Below are positions 9,307-18,925 of a DNA stretch of 64,000 nt, in pieces. Both the position numbers and the translations under genes were made by a program. The stretch is from Dyadobacter sp. CY323 (GTDB lineage: Bacteria > Bacteroidota > Bacteroidia > Cytophagales > Spirosomataceae), in NCBI RefSeq assembly GCF_021390245.1, contig NZ_JAJUXH010000012.1:124001-188000 (forward strand), given 5' to 3'. The notes under the pieces are model-generated. The model was not told where the DNA came from. It searched no databases and worked only from the letters and a program-made list of their open reading frames with translations. The stretch's first letter is position 1; each line of letters starts with the position of its first letter.

Positions 9307-10983
9307 ATGAAAATGAAGTTTAAATCCCTATTCTGTTCCCTCCTATTCTGCTTTGGCGTTTCGAGCTGCAGCCTGGACGAGCAGATCTATTCATCAGCGA
9401 TCGCTGAGACTTTTGTAAAATCCGAACAGGATGTACTGGCGCTGGTCAACGGAGGCTATTCCCTTCTGCCTACTTTCGATTGCTTTAAGTCAAACCTTAC
9501 TTACAGCATTATGTTCGGCAGTGACGATGTGGCGAGCACGAGCGCGACCCACCGTGCATTCAATGAACGAACGGTATCCGCGTCGAACGGGTATTTCATT
9601 ACGCCGTGGAGAAGTTTTTACCGCGTGATCAACCACGCCAATGCAGTGATCGAAACGGTGCAGAAAAGCGAGGTAGGGTCTGAGGCATTAAGGGCGAGGA
9701 TCATCGGCGAAATGCAATTCATGAGGGCATTGTCTTATTTCTATTTGGTAAGAATGCACGGCGGCGTGCCGATCCATACAGAATCGGTAACGGGCACCTC
9801 GGATTTTTATCCAAAAAGAAACACCCTTGATGAAGTATATGCGCTGCTGCTGGAAGATTTCAAACACGCCAGCACGACGCTGCTGCCTTACAGCCAGCAA
9901 CCGGCGGCAGAATCCGGACATGCTACCAAAGGTGCCGCCCAGGCCATGCTCGCACTCGCACATCTTACCTATGCGAATCACCACGATTTGTCGAAAAGGG
10001 CAGATCAGGCAGTGGCAAATTACCAGCTGGCAAAAAGCTACGCGGATAGTGTGATCAATTCAAATCAATACAGCCTGCTAAGCAACTATGCGAGTCTGTT
10101 TGATGTCGGTCAGGAGAAAAACGCATATCAGGAAGTGATTTTTGCGATCCAGTTCACGCGTGATGCAACTGCTGCCAGCGCCAGTTCAAGAGGTTCCGAG
10201 CTTGCGTATTACACCCAGCCTTCCAGCCGGTACAACGTTTGCGGCAATGTTACCAATGGCGCCGGCGCGGGCACGGCCCGCGTGCAGCCCTGGTTTTACG
10301 ATCTGTACAACACCGGCGAATATGCCGGCGATTACCGCACCGCAGTAAGTTTCGTAACACGCTTCAAAAACCAGAACCTGAACACGGACCGGATCACGTA
10401 TCCTGAAAAAAGGACAGCCACAGAAACAACCGAGCAGTTTCCGTACCTGAACAAATACATTGACCCGAGCGGATACCAGGCGCGGAACAATGAAAATGAC
10501 TTTTTTGTAATCCGTTTATCTGAAATTTTCCTGATCAAAGCGGAGGCCGAGAATGAGCTTAACGGGCCTACCACCGAAGCTTATGCGGCATTTAACAAGC
10601 TTCGCGAAAGAGCGCGGAAGGCCGACGGGACCGTGCGAACTGTGCCTGCGGACCTGAAAACCGGTTTGTCCAAAGCACAGTTCAGGTTAAAGATTTTTGA
10701 CGAGCGCGGACTTGAATTTGTCGGCGAAGGCCACCGCTGGTTCGATTCGGTGAGGATGAGATACCTGGATACTGAGAAAACGATGGTCCAGTACCGTTAC
10801 GAGGACTTTTACCCGACACTAAACAAAACGGCGCCCGTTTTTAATGCGACCACCAATACCTGGGGCGGCGGGCGCGTGCAGCCGGCAAACATCGTACCCT
10901 GGACGCCGAAGTTCCTGATCTGGCCGATACCCAGTTCGGAAATCGATGCTAATCCAAGTATGACACAGAATCCGGGCTGGTAA
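9307..10983 (+). CDS. SusD/RagB family glycan-binding lipoprotein
   Basis: The product is a 558-residue surface lipoprotein that caps the SusC barrel and captures glycan. The start at ATG 9307 (or 9313) gives a lipoprotein signal with lipobox VSSC and Cys21, followed by acidic residues consistent with surface export. The helical SusD fold is recognisable from the MRALSYFYLVRMHGGVP stretch and the terminal NPSMTQNPGW motif. An earlier in-frame ATG at 9172 lies inside susC and is rejected. It is paired with the upstream SusC and leads into the lyase block 29 bases downstream. Confidence 0.95.
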   Translation: MKMKFKSLFCSLLFCFGVSSCSLDEQIYSSAIAETFVKSEQDVLALVNGGYSLLPTFDCFKSNLTYSIMFGSDDVASTSATHRAFNERTVSASNGYFITPWRSFYRVINHANAVIETVQKSEVGSEALRARIIGEMQFMRALSYFYLVRMHGGVPIHTESVTGTSDFYPKRNTLDEVYALLLEDFKHASTTLLPYSQQPAAESGHATKGAAQAMLALAHLTYANHHDLSKRADQAVANYQLAKSYADSVINSNQYSLLSNYASLFDVGQEKNAYQEVIFAIQFTRDATAASASSRGSELAYYTQPSSRYNVCGNVTNGAGAGTARVQPWFYDLYNTGEYAGDYRTAVSFVTRFKNQNLNTDRITYPEKRTATETTEQFPYLNKYIDPSGYQARNNENDFFVIRLSEIFLIKAEAENELNGPTTEAYAAFNKLRERARKADGTVRTVPADLKTGLSKAQFRLKIFDERGLEFVGEGHRWFDSVRMRYLDTEKTMVQYRYEDFYPTLNKTAPVFNATTNTWGGGRVQPANIVPWTPKFLIWPIPSSEIDANPSMTQNPGW

Positions 10984-11012
10984 GGTTTTGTCACTAACTA
11001 TTCCTAAACCCC

Positions 11013-12908
11013 ATGAAAAAACTATTTCTCCTACTATTCCTCTGCTCGGCCGCGCGGGCACAAACGGAAGATTACACGACCCCGATCGTGGCCGTTGAAC
11101 CGCTGGATATGAACCGCGTGAACGAGATCGCGGCGATGCTCCCTGACGCGCCACGCGGATTTGGAGAACCGTACCAAAACCGCCAGGCGTGGGACAAACT
11201 CGTGCAAAGCGGACGTTTTAGTAAAGTACAGAAAGAAGCAAAAGCGTATCTCGACAAACCATTTCCGGCATTCGATGAAACCCGGTACATGCGCATGTTC
11301 ACCCACGGCGATTCGCAGGCGGGCAAAGACCTGATGGGTGAGCGACTGCGCTGGCTCATCAAGCTTACCTGGGCGGAATGTCTGGAAAATAAGGGTACCT
11401 ATGTACCTAAAATTGAGGAAGTGATCGCCGGTCTTTTGGGTCAAAAAACGTGGGTTAACCCGCGCAATTTCCTTGAAAAAAATCACCAGAGCCTCGTAGA
11501 GCTGGCCTGCGCCCAATATGCGCAGAACCTGGCACAGGCCATGTATCTGCTCAGCGACAAGCTGAATGCAAAAACCCGCGAACAGATTACTGTAACGATC
11601 CGCAAACGCATGTTCGAGCCGATCCTCGCGACTATATACGGGAAAAATTCGTATCACGGCTGGCTGAAAAGCACCAACAATTGGAATGCAGTATGTCTCT
11701 CGGGCATTGCCGGCACCGTATTGACGATTCTTCCTGACAAAAAGGAAAGAGCACAATTTGTGGCCATCGCCGAGCGCTACCATCAAAATTTTGTAGCCGG
11801 GTTTCTGAGCGACGGCTATTGCACGGAGGGGATCAGCTATTACAATTATGGTTTTGGAAGATTTGCTACGCTCCGTGAAATCGTATTTGTGGCGACAAAA
11901 GGGAAGATCGATTTTTTTGACACCCCAAAAATGGCCAAAATCGCCGCATTTCCGATCAATTCGGAGATTGTCAATGATACCTACCCTGCGATTGCGGACT
12001 GCAAAAACGGCACGAAACCCTCTCGCAACATCGTGTGGTACGCCGCCAAAAACGTAGGTATCGACGCGGGCCGCTACGACCAGTCGAAATCCGAACCCAC
12101 CACACTCGACCTCGTAGCCGACGTGATGTATGAATTCCCGAATACCGCCTCGGCAAAGACGGGCGGCAACAAATCCAATGAATATGCGGCTCCATTACGC
12201 TCCTACTTCGACGCTGCCGGAATCCTGACCGTGAGGCCGGGCGGAAAATCTGAACACGGGATCGGAGCGGCATTGAAAGGCGGACGGAATAATGAGCATC
12301 ACAATCACAACGACGTGGGTTCCTACACCATCGCGGCAGGCAGTGAACTGATCGTCGGCGATCCGGGCGCGATTCCGTACACGGCCAAAACATTCAGCGA
12401 CGAGCGCTATACCTACAAATCGCTCGGTTCCTACGGTCACCCGGTGCCGCTCGTGGCAGGTGCCCAGCAACGCACCGGAAAAGAGGCCCATGCGGAAATT
12501 GTTTCCACAAAGTTTTCGAATGAAAAGGATGTGATGGTGATGGACCTGACTTCGGCCTACGAGGTGCCCGCACTCCAATCGCTGAAACGCGAATTTTCCT
12601 ATACCCGCGGAAAAAGCAATCTGCTCAATGTTACCGACGAAGTGGTTTTCGACACGCCGCAACGCTTTGAAACTCCGATCGTGACGCGGAGTAAATGGGA
12701 GAAAAATGGCAAAAACGGCATCCTACTCACCAACGGCGCCGAAAAGGTCGCCGTCACCATCGATACCAAAGGAATTCCATACGACATTGAAAATGAAGAG
12801 ATCAGCGAAGAAAAGGGAGAACCTTACACGCGGCTGGCGGTGCGGCTCAAATCGCCCGTCAGGACTGCGAAGGTTTCTATCCAATATGCACCGGTCGTCA
12901 ATCTATGA
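11013..12908 (+). CDS. Heparinase II/III-like polysaccharide lyase, first of a tandem pair
   Basis: The product is a 631-residue exported protein with signal peptide MKKLFLLLFLCSAARA. Residues 50-370 form a helical toroid domain containing TNNWNAVC (Asn222, Asn223) and DGYCTEG. The C-terminal beta-sandwich domain carries the Heparinase II/III hallmark HHNHND at 429-434, where His and Asn residues serve catalysis or metal binding. Such enzymes cleave uronate-containing polysaccharides by beta-elimination; the exact substrate cannot be told. The stop overlaps the next start by four bases (ATGA), indicating translational coupling with its paralogue. Confidence 0.9.
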   Translation: MKKLFLLLFLCSAARAQTEDYTTPIVAVEPLDMNRVNEIAAMLPDAPRGFGEPYQNRQAWDKLVQSGRFSKVQKEAKAYLDKPFPAFDETRYMRMFTHGDSQAGKDLMGERLRWLIKLTWAECLENKGTYVPKIEEVIAGLLGQKTWVNPRNFLEKNHQSLVELACAQYAQNLAQAMYLLSDKLNAKTREQITVTIRKRMFEPILATIYGKNSYHGWLKSTNNWNAVCLSGIAGTVLTILPDKKERAQFVAIAERYHQNFVAGFLSDGYCTEGISYYNYGFGRFATLREIVFVATKGKIDFFDTPKMAKIAAFPINSEIVNDTYPAIADCKNGTKPSRNIVWYAAKNVGIDAGRYDQSKSEPTTLDLVADVMYEFPNTASAKTGGNKSNEYAAPLRSYFDAAGILTVRPGGKSEHGIGAALKGGRNNEHHNHNDVGSYTIAAGSELIVGDPGAIPYTAKTFSDERYTYKSLGSYGHPVPLVAGAQQRTGKEAHAEIVSTKFSNEKDVMVMDLTSAYEVPALQSLKREFSYTRGKSNLLNVTDEVVFDTPQRFETPIVTRSKWEKNGKNGILLTNGAEKVAVTIDTKGIPYDIENEEISEEKGEPYTRLAVRLKSPVRTAKVSIQYAPVVNL

Positions 12909-14824
12909 AAAATATGATGTTTAGACTAAAATACATTTCCCGAACCTGGATTGCAGGACTCCTTTCCCTGACCTTCCCGCTCGCGGCCCTGGCGCAGCAC
13001 GATGCAATTCCGCTGCGCCCGATCGATCAGAAGCGCGTGGCGGAGATTGCCGGGATACTGACTGACCAGCCTTCGGGTTTCGGCGAACCCATATCGAACC
13101 GGCAGAAATGGGACCAGCTACGCAACTCGGGCGGATATGATGCTTTTTTAAAGGAGATGCAGACCTTTACTTTTCCCGAATTCGGCAAAGCCGACTATTT
13201 TTCGCTTTCCGACGGGAGTGCCACTTCCTCGGGGAAAGGTCTTACCATGATGCGTAACCGGGCAAAAGGATTGAGCATGGTCACAATCGCTGAATGTCTC
13301 GAAAACAATGGAAAATACCTGAAACAAACAGAAGCTGGATTGCGCGATATCATCCAGCAAAAATCCTGGGTTTCACCGCGAATCGATTACGATTTTATCA
13401 ACTACAATGGCAAGCAATACACGATCGACCTCACATCGGCCTTATATGCCCACACCATTGCACAGACCCTGTTTTTGCTGGGCGACAAACTGAATCCCGA
13501 ACTTCGTAAAGAGGCGGTACAGGCATTATATATACGCGTTTTTGATCCGTTAAAACGGATTTTTGAAAAACAGGATATCCAATACCACAACTGGCTGGTG
13601 GGTACCAACAACTGGAATGCGGTATGCCTTTCGGGCGTAATCGGTGCCGCGCTGACGGTGATACCCGACAAAAAAGAACGTGCATTTTACGCCTGGGTCG
13701 GGGAAGAATATTCGAAAAATACGCTGGCTGGTTTTGGCGATGACGGCTACTGCTCCGAGGGGGTAACCTACTTTAACTACGGTTTCGGGCATTACGCGAT
13801 GCTGCGCGAAAACCTCTGGCAGGCTACCCGCGGGCAAATCGATCTTTTCAAGATCCCGAAAGTGCGGGAGATCGCGCAGTACATTCCGAAGCTGGAAGTG
13901 ATCAATGGTGTTTTTCCAGCAATCTCGGATAGCAAAACCGGCAGCGCACCCGATTCGAGCCTGATGAACTACCTTAGCCGCAGCCTGAACCTGGGATTTT
14001 CGGCTTACGAAAACATCAAACTGACCGGCCGCGTGAGCAACAATCGCATGGATGTTTTTATGGTTTTCCCAAATTCGAACGATGCGGCCGGCAGTAGCAA
14101 AAAAGCGCTCAGCAAAAAGGAAAGTCCATTGCGGTCATTTTTTGATAAATCCGGCATTCTGGTTGTCCGGCCGAAGTCGGCGACCGCATTGGCGGCTGTG
14201 CTGAAAGGTGGGAATAATGCCGAGCACCACAATCACAATGATGTCGGTTCGTACTCGGTGGTTCTGGGAAAAGACATTCTGGCGGGCGATCCGGGCAGCA
14301 TTCCTTATACTGCTAATATTTTCGATCCGGAGTTTCGGTATACATATAAATCCAACGCGTCGTATGGTCACCCGGTGCCGCTTGTTGCCGGTCAGCAGCA
14401 GAAAGTTGGTCCGGAGGCACAGGCAAAAGTAATGCGATCCGATTTCAGCGATCAGCAGGATATTTTGGTGCTGGACCTTGCCTCGGCCTACGATGCTCCT
14501 ACCCTTTCAAAACTCGAAAGACATTTTGCGTACAACCGCACCGGATCCGGCTCGCTGTCGGTGGAAGATGTTTTTGAATTTTCACAACCCGAAAATTTCC
14601 AGACCGCCTGCATTACCCGCGCAAAAATCACCGCCACCTCGCCCGGCAAATGGTTACTCGCGATCGGCGACAGACAGGCTACACTCACCATGGATACCGG
14701 TGGATTAAAATACGATGTTACCCAGGAAGAAATCAGCGAAGGAGGCACGCCATACACGCGGCTGGCCATTGTTTTGAAAGACAAAAACAAAAAAGGGAAA
14801 GTTACCCTCACTTATCAGCCATGA
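12905..14824 (+). CDS. Heparinase II/III-like polysaccharide lyase, second of a tandem pair
   Basis: The product has 639 residues and is clearly paralogous to the preceding gene along its whole length. It shares TNNWNAVCLSG, DGYCSEG, HHNHNDVGSY (from His441) and GHPVPLVAG. A Sec signal peptide follows a short basic start, and in-frame ATGs at 12914 and 12917 are alternatives. The active-site motifs are intact in both copies, so the duplication probably allowed division of labour, such as different linkages or endo versus exo action (inference). Its stop overlaps the next gene's start by four bases. Confidence 0.9.
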   Translation: MKNMMFRLKYISRTWIAGLLSLTFPLAALAQHDAIPLRPIDQKRVAEIAGILTDQPSGFGEPISNRQKWDQLRNSGGYDAFLKEMQTFTFPEFGKADYFSLSDGSATSSGKGLTMMRNRAKGLSMVTIAECLENNGKYLKQTEAGLRDIIQQKSWVSPRIDYDFINYNGKQYTIDLTSALYAHTIAQTLFLLGDKLNPELRKEAVQALYIRVFDPLKRIFEKQDIQYHNWLVGTNNWNAVCLSGVIGAALTVIPDKKERAFYAWVGEEYSKNTLAGFGDDGYCSEGVTYFNYGFGHYAMLRENLWQATRGQIDLFKIPKVREIAQYIPKLEVINGVFPAISDSKTGSAPDSSLMNYLSRSLNLGFSAYENIKLTGRVSNNRMDVFMVFPNSNDAAGSSKKALSKKESPLRSFFDKSGILVVRPKSATALAAVLKGGNNAEHHNHNDVGSYSVVLGKDILAGDPGSIPYTANIFDPEFRYTYKSNASYGHPVPLVAGQQQKVGPEAQAKVMRSDFSDQQDILVLDLASAYDAPTLSKLERHFAYNRTGSGSLSVEDVFEFSQPENFQTACITRAKITATSPGKWLLAIGDRQATLTMDTGGLKYDVTQEEISEGGTPYTRLAIVLKDKNKKGKVTLTYQP

Positions 14825-16023
14825 AAACATTTGCCACATTCCTGATCGTATTGCTCTGTTTTATTACATTAAAAACAGTCGCCCAAACGCCCGAGACACC
14901 GCTCGTCTCCATTGATTTTGAAACCCTGAAAAAGGTACGGGACAGTGGAAAAAACATACAAGTGCCGATCAAAAAGCTGATCGAAAAGGCGGATAAGCTA
15001 TTAAAAGCAAAGCCGCTCCAAGTTGTCGACGGGGACACGCCGCCTTCGGGGAATATGCACGATTTTTTCGCGATCGGAAAACTGGCATTTCCAAACCCAA
15101 AAACGCCGAACGGTATGCCCTACATCCGTAAAGACGGTGTCACCAATCCCGAAGCCGATGGCGACCGGTATGATCTGCACCGGTACAATACCACTTTGTC
15201 CAGGGTAAATGACCTTTCGCTCGCATGGTTTTACACCCGAGACGAGAAATATGCGAAAAAAGCGGCGGAACTGCTGCGCGTATGGTTCCTGGACCCGGAT
15301 ACCCGCATGAACCCCAACCTGAACAACGCCTCTGCCCTGCCGGGTGTGCACGACGGTATGCCGATCGGGATTATTTTCAGCGTCGCACTGATCCGGATGG
15401 TGGATCATGTGAAGATATTAGCATTGTCGAAAAGCTGGACGACTGAAGACAACAAGGGATTGAAAAAATGGTTTGCCGACTACCGCGACTGGCTGCTGGA
15501 AAGCGACCTGGGCAAGGTGGAAGCCAAGGCCAACAACAATCACGGGAGCTGGTATGCCGCGCAGGTAGCTGCATATTCCATTTATAATGGTGAGTTTGAA
15601 AAAGCTAAACCGATGATCGATCTGGCAAAAAAACAGATCGCCCAACAAATCGAGCCCGACGGAAGCATGCCACGCGAATACAAGCGGGAACGCTCGCTGC
15701 ATTACTCCATTTACGGTTTGCAGGCATTTACTTACCTGGCCCGCTGCGGCGAGATCGTCGGAGAAAACCTCTGGGATTTTAAAAGTGCGGATGAGAAAAG
15801 CCTCCGTCTTGCCTTTTCATTTTTGTATCCTTATGTGACTTATACCAAAGAATGGCCGTGGAAGAACATTGCAAAAGGCGAACCGCTAGGTCGGGGCGTA
15901 CTGGAAGTATACCAATGGGCTGCCAAAGCCTGGCCGGACAGTGAATTCGCACGCGTAAATCCGTCATTCTGGAAAGAAGTGCCGGCACAATCAGGCGATT
16001 ACCTGTACTGGCCGCAACCTTAA
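14821..16023 (+). CDS. Alginate lyase family protein
   Basis: The product is a 400-residue exported protein. The ATG at 14821, overlapping the previous stop, gives a good signal peptide (MKTFATFLIVLLCFITLKTVAQ); a longer frame from 14650 would run inside the lyase gene and is rejected. The alpha/alpha-barrel Alginate_lyase fold is supported by RYNTTLSRVNDLSLAWFYT, by ALPGVHDGMPIGI and by the NNNHGSWYAAQ motif, whose Asn and His are catalytic in the family. Members depolymerise or finish off uronate oligomers in the periplasm. It is translationally coupled to the two heparinase-like genes, which implies sequential action on one substrate. Confidence 0.9.
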   Translation: MKTFATFLIVLLCFITLKTVAQTPETPLVSIDFETLKKVRDSGKNIQVPIKKLIEKADKLLKAKPLQVVDGDTPPSGNMHDFFAIGKLAFPNPKTPNGMPYIRKDGVTNPEADGDRYDLHRYNTTLSRVNDLSLAWFYTRDEKYAKKAAELLRVWFLDPDTRMNPNLNNASALPGVHDGMPIGIIFSVALIRMVDHVKILALSKSWTTEDNKGLKKWFADYRDWLLESDLGKVEAKANNNHGSWYAAQVAAYSIYNGEFEKAKPMIDLAKKQIAQQIEPDGSMPREYKRERSLHYSIYGLQAFTYLARCGEIVGENLWDFKSADEKSLRLAFSFLYPYVTYTKEWPWKNIAKGEPLGRGVLEVYQWAAKAWPDSEFARVNPSFWKEVPAQSGDYLYWPQP

Positions 16024-16043
16024 TTCAAAAACCTGCTAAACCC

Positions 16044-17312
16044 ATGATGAACCGACGAGAATTTTTAAAAGATGCGCCCATTCTGATGGGCCTGATGCTG
16101 GGCGCAATGGAAAGCGCCTCGGCTGCTCCGGCCAAAGTAATTATCCTCCGCTCGTCGTGGCAGACCGTCAACATCGGGGACATCGGCCATACGCCGGGCG
16201 TTTTGACGCTTTTAGAAAAATACATTCCCCAGGCGGAAGTGAGGCTCTGGCCTTCGGATGTGGGCGATGGCGTGGAGGAAATGCTCGCAAAAAGATTTCC
16301 GAAAGTCAGGATCATAAAAACGGACGAAGAAAAGCAGAAGGCGCTGAAAGAAGGTGACTTCATGCTGCACGGCTCGGGACCTTCGCTGGTGGCGAGAAAG
16401 GATATGGATTTGTGGCGCAAACAGACGGGCAAACCTTACGGCATTTACGGCATTACCTTTCCGGGCGGCTACGTATTTCAGGATCAGGCCGCCACGTTCG
16501 ATCCGCTGGACATGGAGATCATGAACCAGGCGCGGTTCTGCTACTTCCGCGACTCGGCCTCCTACGAATTCGCCAAAGCAAACGGACTCACCAACAAAGA
16601 AACCGGCTTCTCACCCGACGGTGCGTTTGCCGTGGACCTCCGCAACGACGCGCCCGCGATCGCATATTTGAAAGAACATAACCTCAAAGACGGGGAGTTT
16701 GTGTGCGTGATCCCGCAGTACCGTTTTACACCCTGGTGGGAGCTCAAAAGCAAAAATCGTCCGGTGGACAAAGCCAAAGAGGCATATAATGACAAAATGA
16801 AGGAGCAGGACAACAAGCCGATCCGCGAGGCCATTATCGCCGTCGTGCGGCAAACCAACAAAAAAGTCCTGATCGTACCCGAAAACGAAACGCAGGTGCG
16901 CATCGGCAAGGAAATGCTATACGACCCGCTGCCCGACGATGTGAAGGAGAAAGTAGTATGGCGCAGCACCTACTGGCTCACCGACGAGGCGATCAGTACC
17001 TATGTCCGCTCGGCGGGATTGTTCGGCATCGAAATGCATTCGCCCATTATGTGCGTCGCCAACGGGATTCCCGCGATCGTTTGTCGCTTCAAAGAACAAA
17101 CCAGCAAGGGTTTTATGTGGAAAGATGTAGGCCTGGGAGAATGGCTTTTCGATCTGGACACCCCGGAAGACGTCGCCCGCATTACACCTGCAGTACTTGA
17201 TATGATCCAGAATCCGGCAAAGTCGAAGGCGAAAGTGAAGAAAGCAATGAAGCTTGTCGATGGTATTTTTGAAAAGACGATGGGTGTTTTGAAAAAGGAA
17301 GTATATAGCTGA
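16044..17312 (+). CDS. Polysaccharide pyruvyl transferase family protein with Tat-type signal, first of a pair
   Basis: The product has 422 residues. The N-terminus MNRREFLKDAPILMGLMLG fits the twin-arginine consensus (RRxFLK) and is followed by a hydrophobic stretch and an Ala-x-Ala site, so export in folded form is likely. The mature part matches the pyruvyl transferase family by NIGDIGHTPG near the start, LHGSGPSLVA, and the C-terminal GIEMHSP followed by NGIPAIVCRF. Family members normally add ketal pyruvate to glycans in the cytoplasm using phosphoenolpyruvate. Export, together with the lyase neighbours, argues for a different reaction such as removal of a modification (inference). It starts 20 bases after the alginate-lyase-like gene. 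Confidence 0.85.
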   Translation: MMNRREFLKDAPILMGLMLGAMESASAAPAKVIILRSSWQTVNIGDIGHTPGVLTLLEKYIPQAEVRLWPSDVGDGVEEMLAKRFPKVRIIKTDEEKQKALKEGDFMLHGSGPSLVARKDMDLWRKQTGKPYGIYGITFPGGYVFQDQAATFDPLDMEIMNQARFCYFRDSASYEFAKANGLTNKETGFSPDGAFAVDLRNDAPAIAYLKEHNLKDGEFVCVIPQYRFTPWWELKSKNRPVDKAKEAYNDKMKEQDNKPIREAIIAVVRQTNKKVLIVPENETQVRIGKEMLYDPLPDDVKEKVVWRSTYWLTDEAISTYVRSAGLFGIEMHSPIMCVANGIPAIVCRFKEQTSKGFMWKDVGLGEWLFDLDTPEDVARITPAVLDMIQNPAKSKAKVKKAMKLVDGIFEKTMGVLKKEVYS

Positions 17313-17328
17313 GCCGGACACCAAAAAT

Positions 17329-17375
17329 GCCCAACCCAAAGGACCTGATTTAAAATCAGTCCGATTTGAATGGGC
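17329..17375. repeat. Nested hairpin between the two pyruvyl transferase genes
   Basis: An inner stem of GGACCTGATTT (17341-17351) pairs with AAATCAGTCC (17353-17362) with one bulged C. An outer stem pairs GCCCA (17329-17333) with TGGGC (17371-17375). It lies in the 100-base gap after the first gene's stop. No T-run follows, so it is not a standard intrinsic terminator on the + strand; partial attenuation or mRNA stabilisation is possible. Confidence 0.4.
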
Positions 17376-17412
17376 TCAAAACAATTGAAAAACGATTTGT
17401 CAAAAAAATCAA

Positions 17413-18690
17413 ATGATGATGCAAACCAACCGCCGCCAATTTTTACGCACTTCCGGTCTTGCGCTGGCCGCGCTGATCAGTCAAAATCTGTCGGCCCAAC
17501 CGGCTAAGAAAAAAGTAGTGATCCTTCGCTCGTCCTGGCAGACGGTCAACATTGGCGACATCGGCCACACGCCCGGCGTACTCACCATTCTGGAAAAACA
17601 CCTCCCAGATGTGGAGATCAGGCTCTGGCCGAGCAGCATTGGTAATGGTGTAAAAGAAATTCTGGAACAGCGATTTCCGAAAGTGAAGATCGTAAACACG
17701 CCGGAGCTCATTAAACAGGCATTTGAGGAAGGTGATTTTCTATTGCACGGCTCCGGGCCTTTCCTGGTGGCGCGGGGCGATGTGAAAAAGTGGCGGCAGG
17801 AAACGGGCAAGCCTTATGGTATATATGGAATCACATTTCCCGGATTTTACGGCGCACCCACCGACGCGCAGGTCGCGTCGCTCAAAACCGACACCGAGCT
17901 GCTCACCAATGCGGCGTTCACGTTTTTCAGGGATTCACCGTCGCTGGATTATGCCAAGGCAAACGGTGTAAAATGCCCGATCATGGAATTTGGTCCCGAC
18001 GGCGCATTTGCGGTAGACCTTCGAAATGATAAACTGGCGAATGAATTTTTGAAACAAAACAATCTGCAGGCGGGCAAGTTTCTGTGCGTGATCCCGCGGC
18101 AGCGTTATACGCCATACTGGGAGGTAAAATCCCGGAATACGCCATTTGACGCATTCAAAGACGGTAAAAACAAAGAAATGCAGGATCATGATAATGCGCC
18201 GCTGCGAGAGGCGATCATCGCTGTGCTGGACAAAACGGATCTGAAAATACTCATTTGTCCCGAAGACGAAACGCACGTAAAACTCGGCAAAGAAGCCATT
18301 CTTGACAAGTTACCTGAGAAATACCGCAGCCGCGTAGTGTGGCGCGACCGCTACTGGCTGACGGACGAGGCATTGAGCACCTACCTGAAATCCGCCGGAT
18401 TGTTCGGACTGGAAATGCATTCGCCGATCATGTGCATCGGCCACGGCATTCCGGCAATCGTTTGCCGGTTTACCGAACAAACGACCAAAGGTTTTATGTG
18501 GCGTGACATTGGGCTCAACGACTGGCTTTTCGATATGGACAAACCGGACAAAGTTGCCCGCATTGTGCCGACGGTACTGGCGATGGCGCAAGATCCGGTA
18601 CAGGCAAAGCAGAAAGCATTGAAGGCAAAAAAAGTTGTAGAAGGCCGTCAGAAGGCAACCATGCAAATTTTGAAAAAGGCTCTTTCTTAA
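17413..18690 (+). CDS. Polysaccharide pyruvyl transferase family protein with Tat-type signal, second of a pair
   Basis: The product has 425 residues and is paralogous to the preceding gene (shared NIGDIGHTPGVLT, LHGSGP, PYGIYGITFPG, LEMHSPIMC and GFMWRDIGL). The N-terminus TNRRQFLRTSGLALAALIS is a clear twin-arginine signal. As in its neighbour, the enzymatic fold is normally intracellular, so a Tat-exported form inside a glycan-degrading locus is unusual. It is the last gene of this block; 235 bases without a gene follow before the next sigma factor. Confidence 0.85.
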   Translation: MMMQTNRRQFLRTSGLALAALISQNLSAQPAKKKVVILRSSWQTVNIGDIGHTPGVLTILEKHLPDVEIRLWPSSIGNGVKEILEQRFPKVKIVNTPELIKQAFEEGDFLLHGSGPFLVARGDVKKWRQETGKPYGIYGITFPGFYGAPTDAQVASLKTDTELLTNAAFTFFRDSPSLDYAKANGVKCPIMEFGPDGAFAVDLRNDKLANEFLKQNNLQAGKFLCVIPRQRYTPYWEVKSRNTPFDAFKDGKNKEMQDHDNAPLREAIIAVLDKTDLKILICPEDETHVKLGKEAILDKLPEKYRSRVVWRDRYWLTDEALSTYLKSAGLFGLEMHSPIMCIGHGIPAIVCRFTEQTTKGFMWRDIGLNDWLFDMDKPDKVARIVPTVLAMAQDPVQAKQKALKAKKVVEGRQKATMQILKKALS

Positions 18691-18925
18691 CGTCTCTATT
18701 TCATTCCGGAAAGCATTGGGTAATGTGAAATTCAGGCACTGCGTATAGCTAGCTTCGTTCACTCCTCAATGCTATTCCGTCAATGTTTCTTTCAGCTAAA
18801 ACACAAATCTTCTCAAAGTATAAACTTTTTACCAGGCGCTTTATGTGCTGAATACGGCTGTCAGGAATGGATTTGCCCGCCATTCTTTCCGGTCTGTATA
18901 TCTCTCAATTTAGCCCTAAAACAAA

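Noticed and set aside
18691..18925. Possible small gene in the gap before the second sigma factor
   Set aside because: Short frames here have no recognisable features and no conserved start context; the gap is probably a promoter region.
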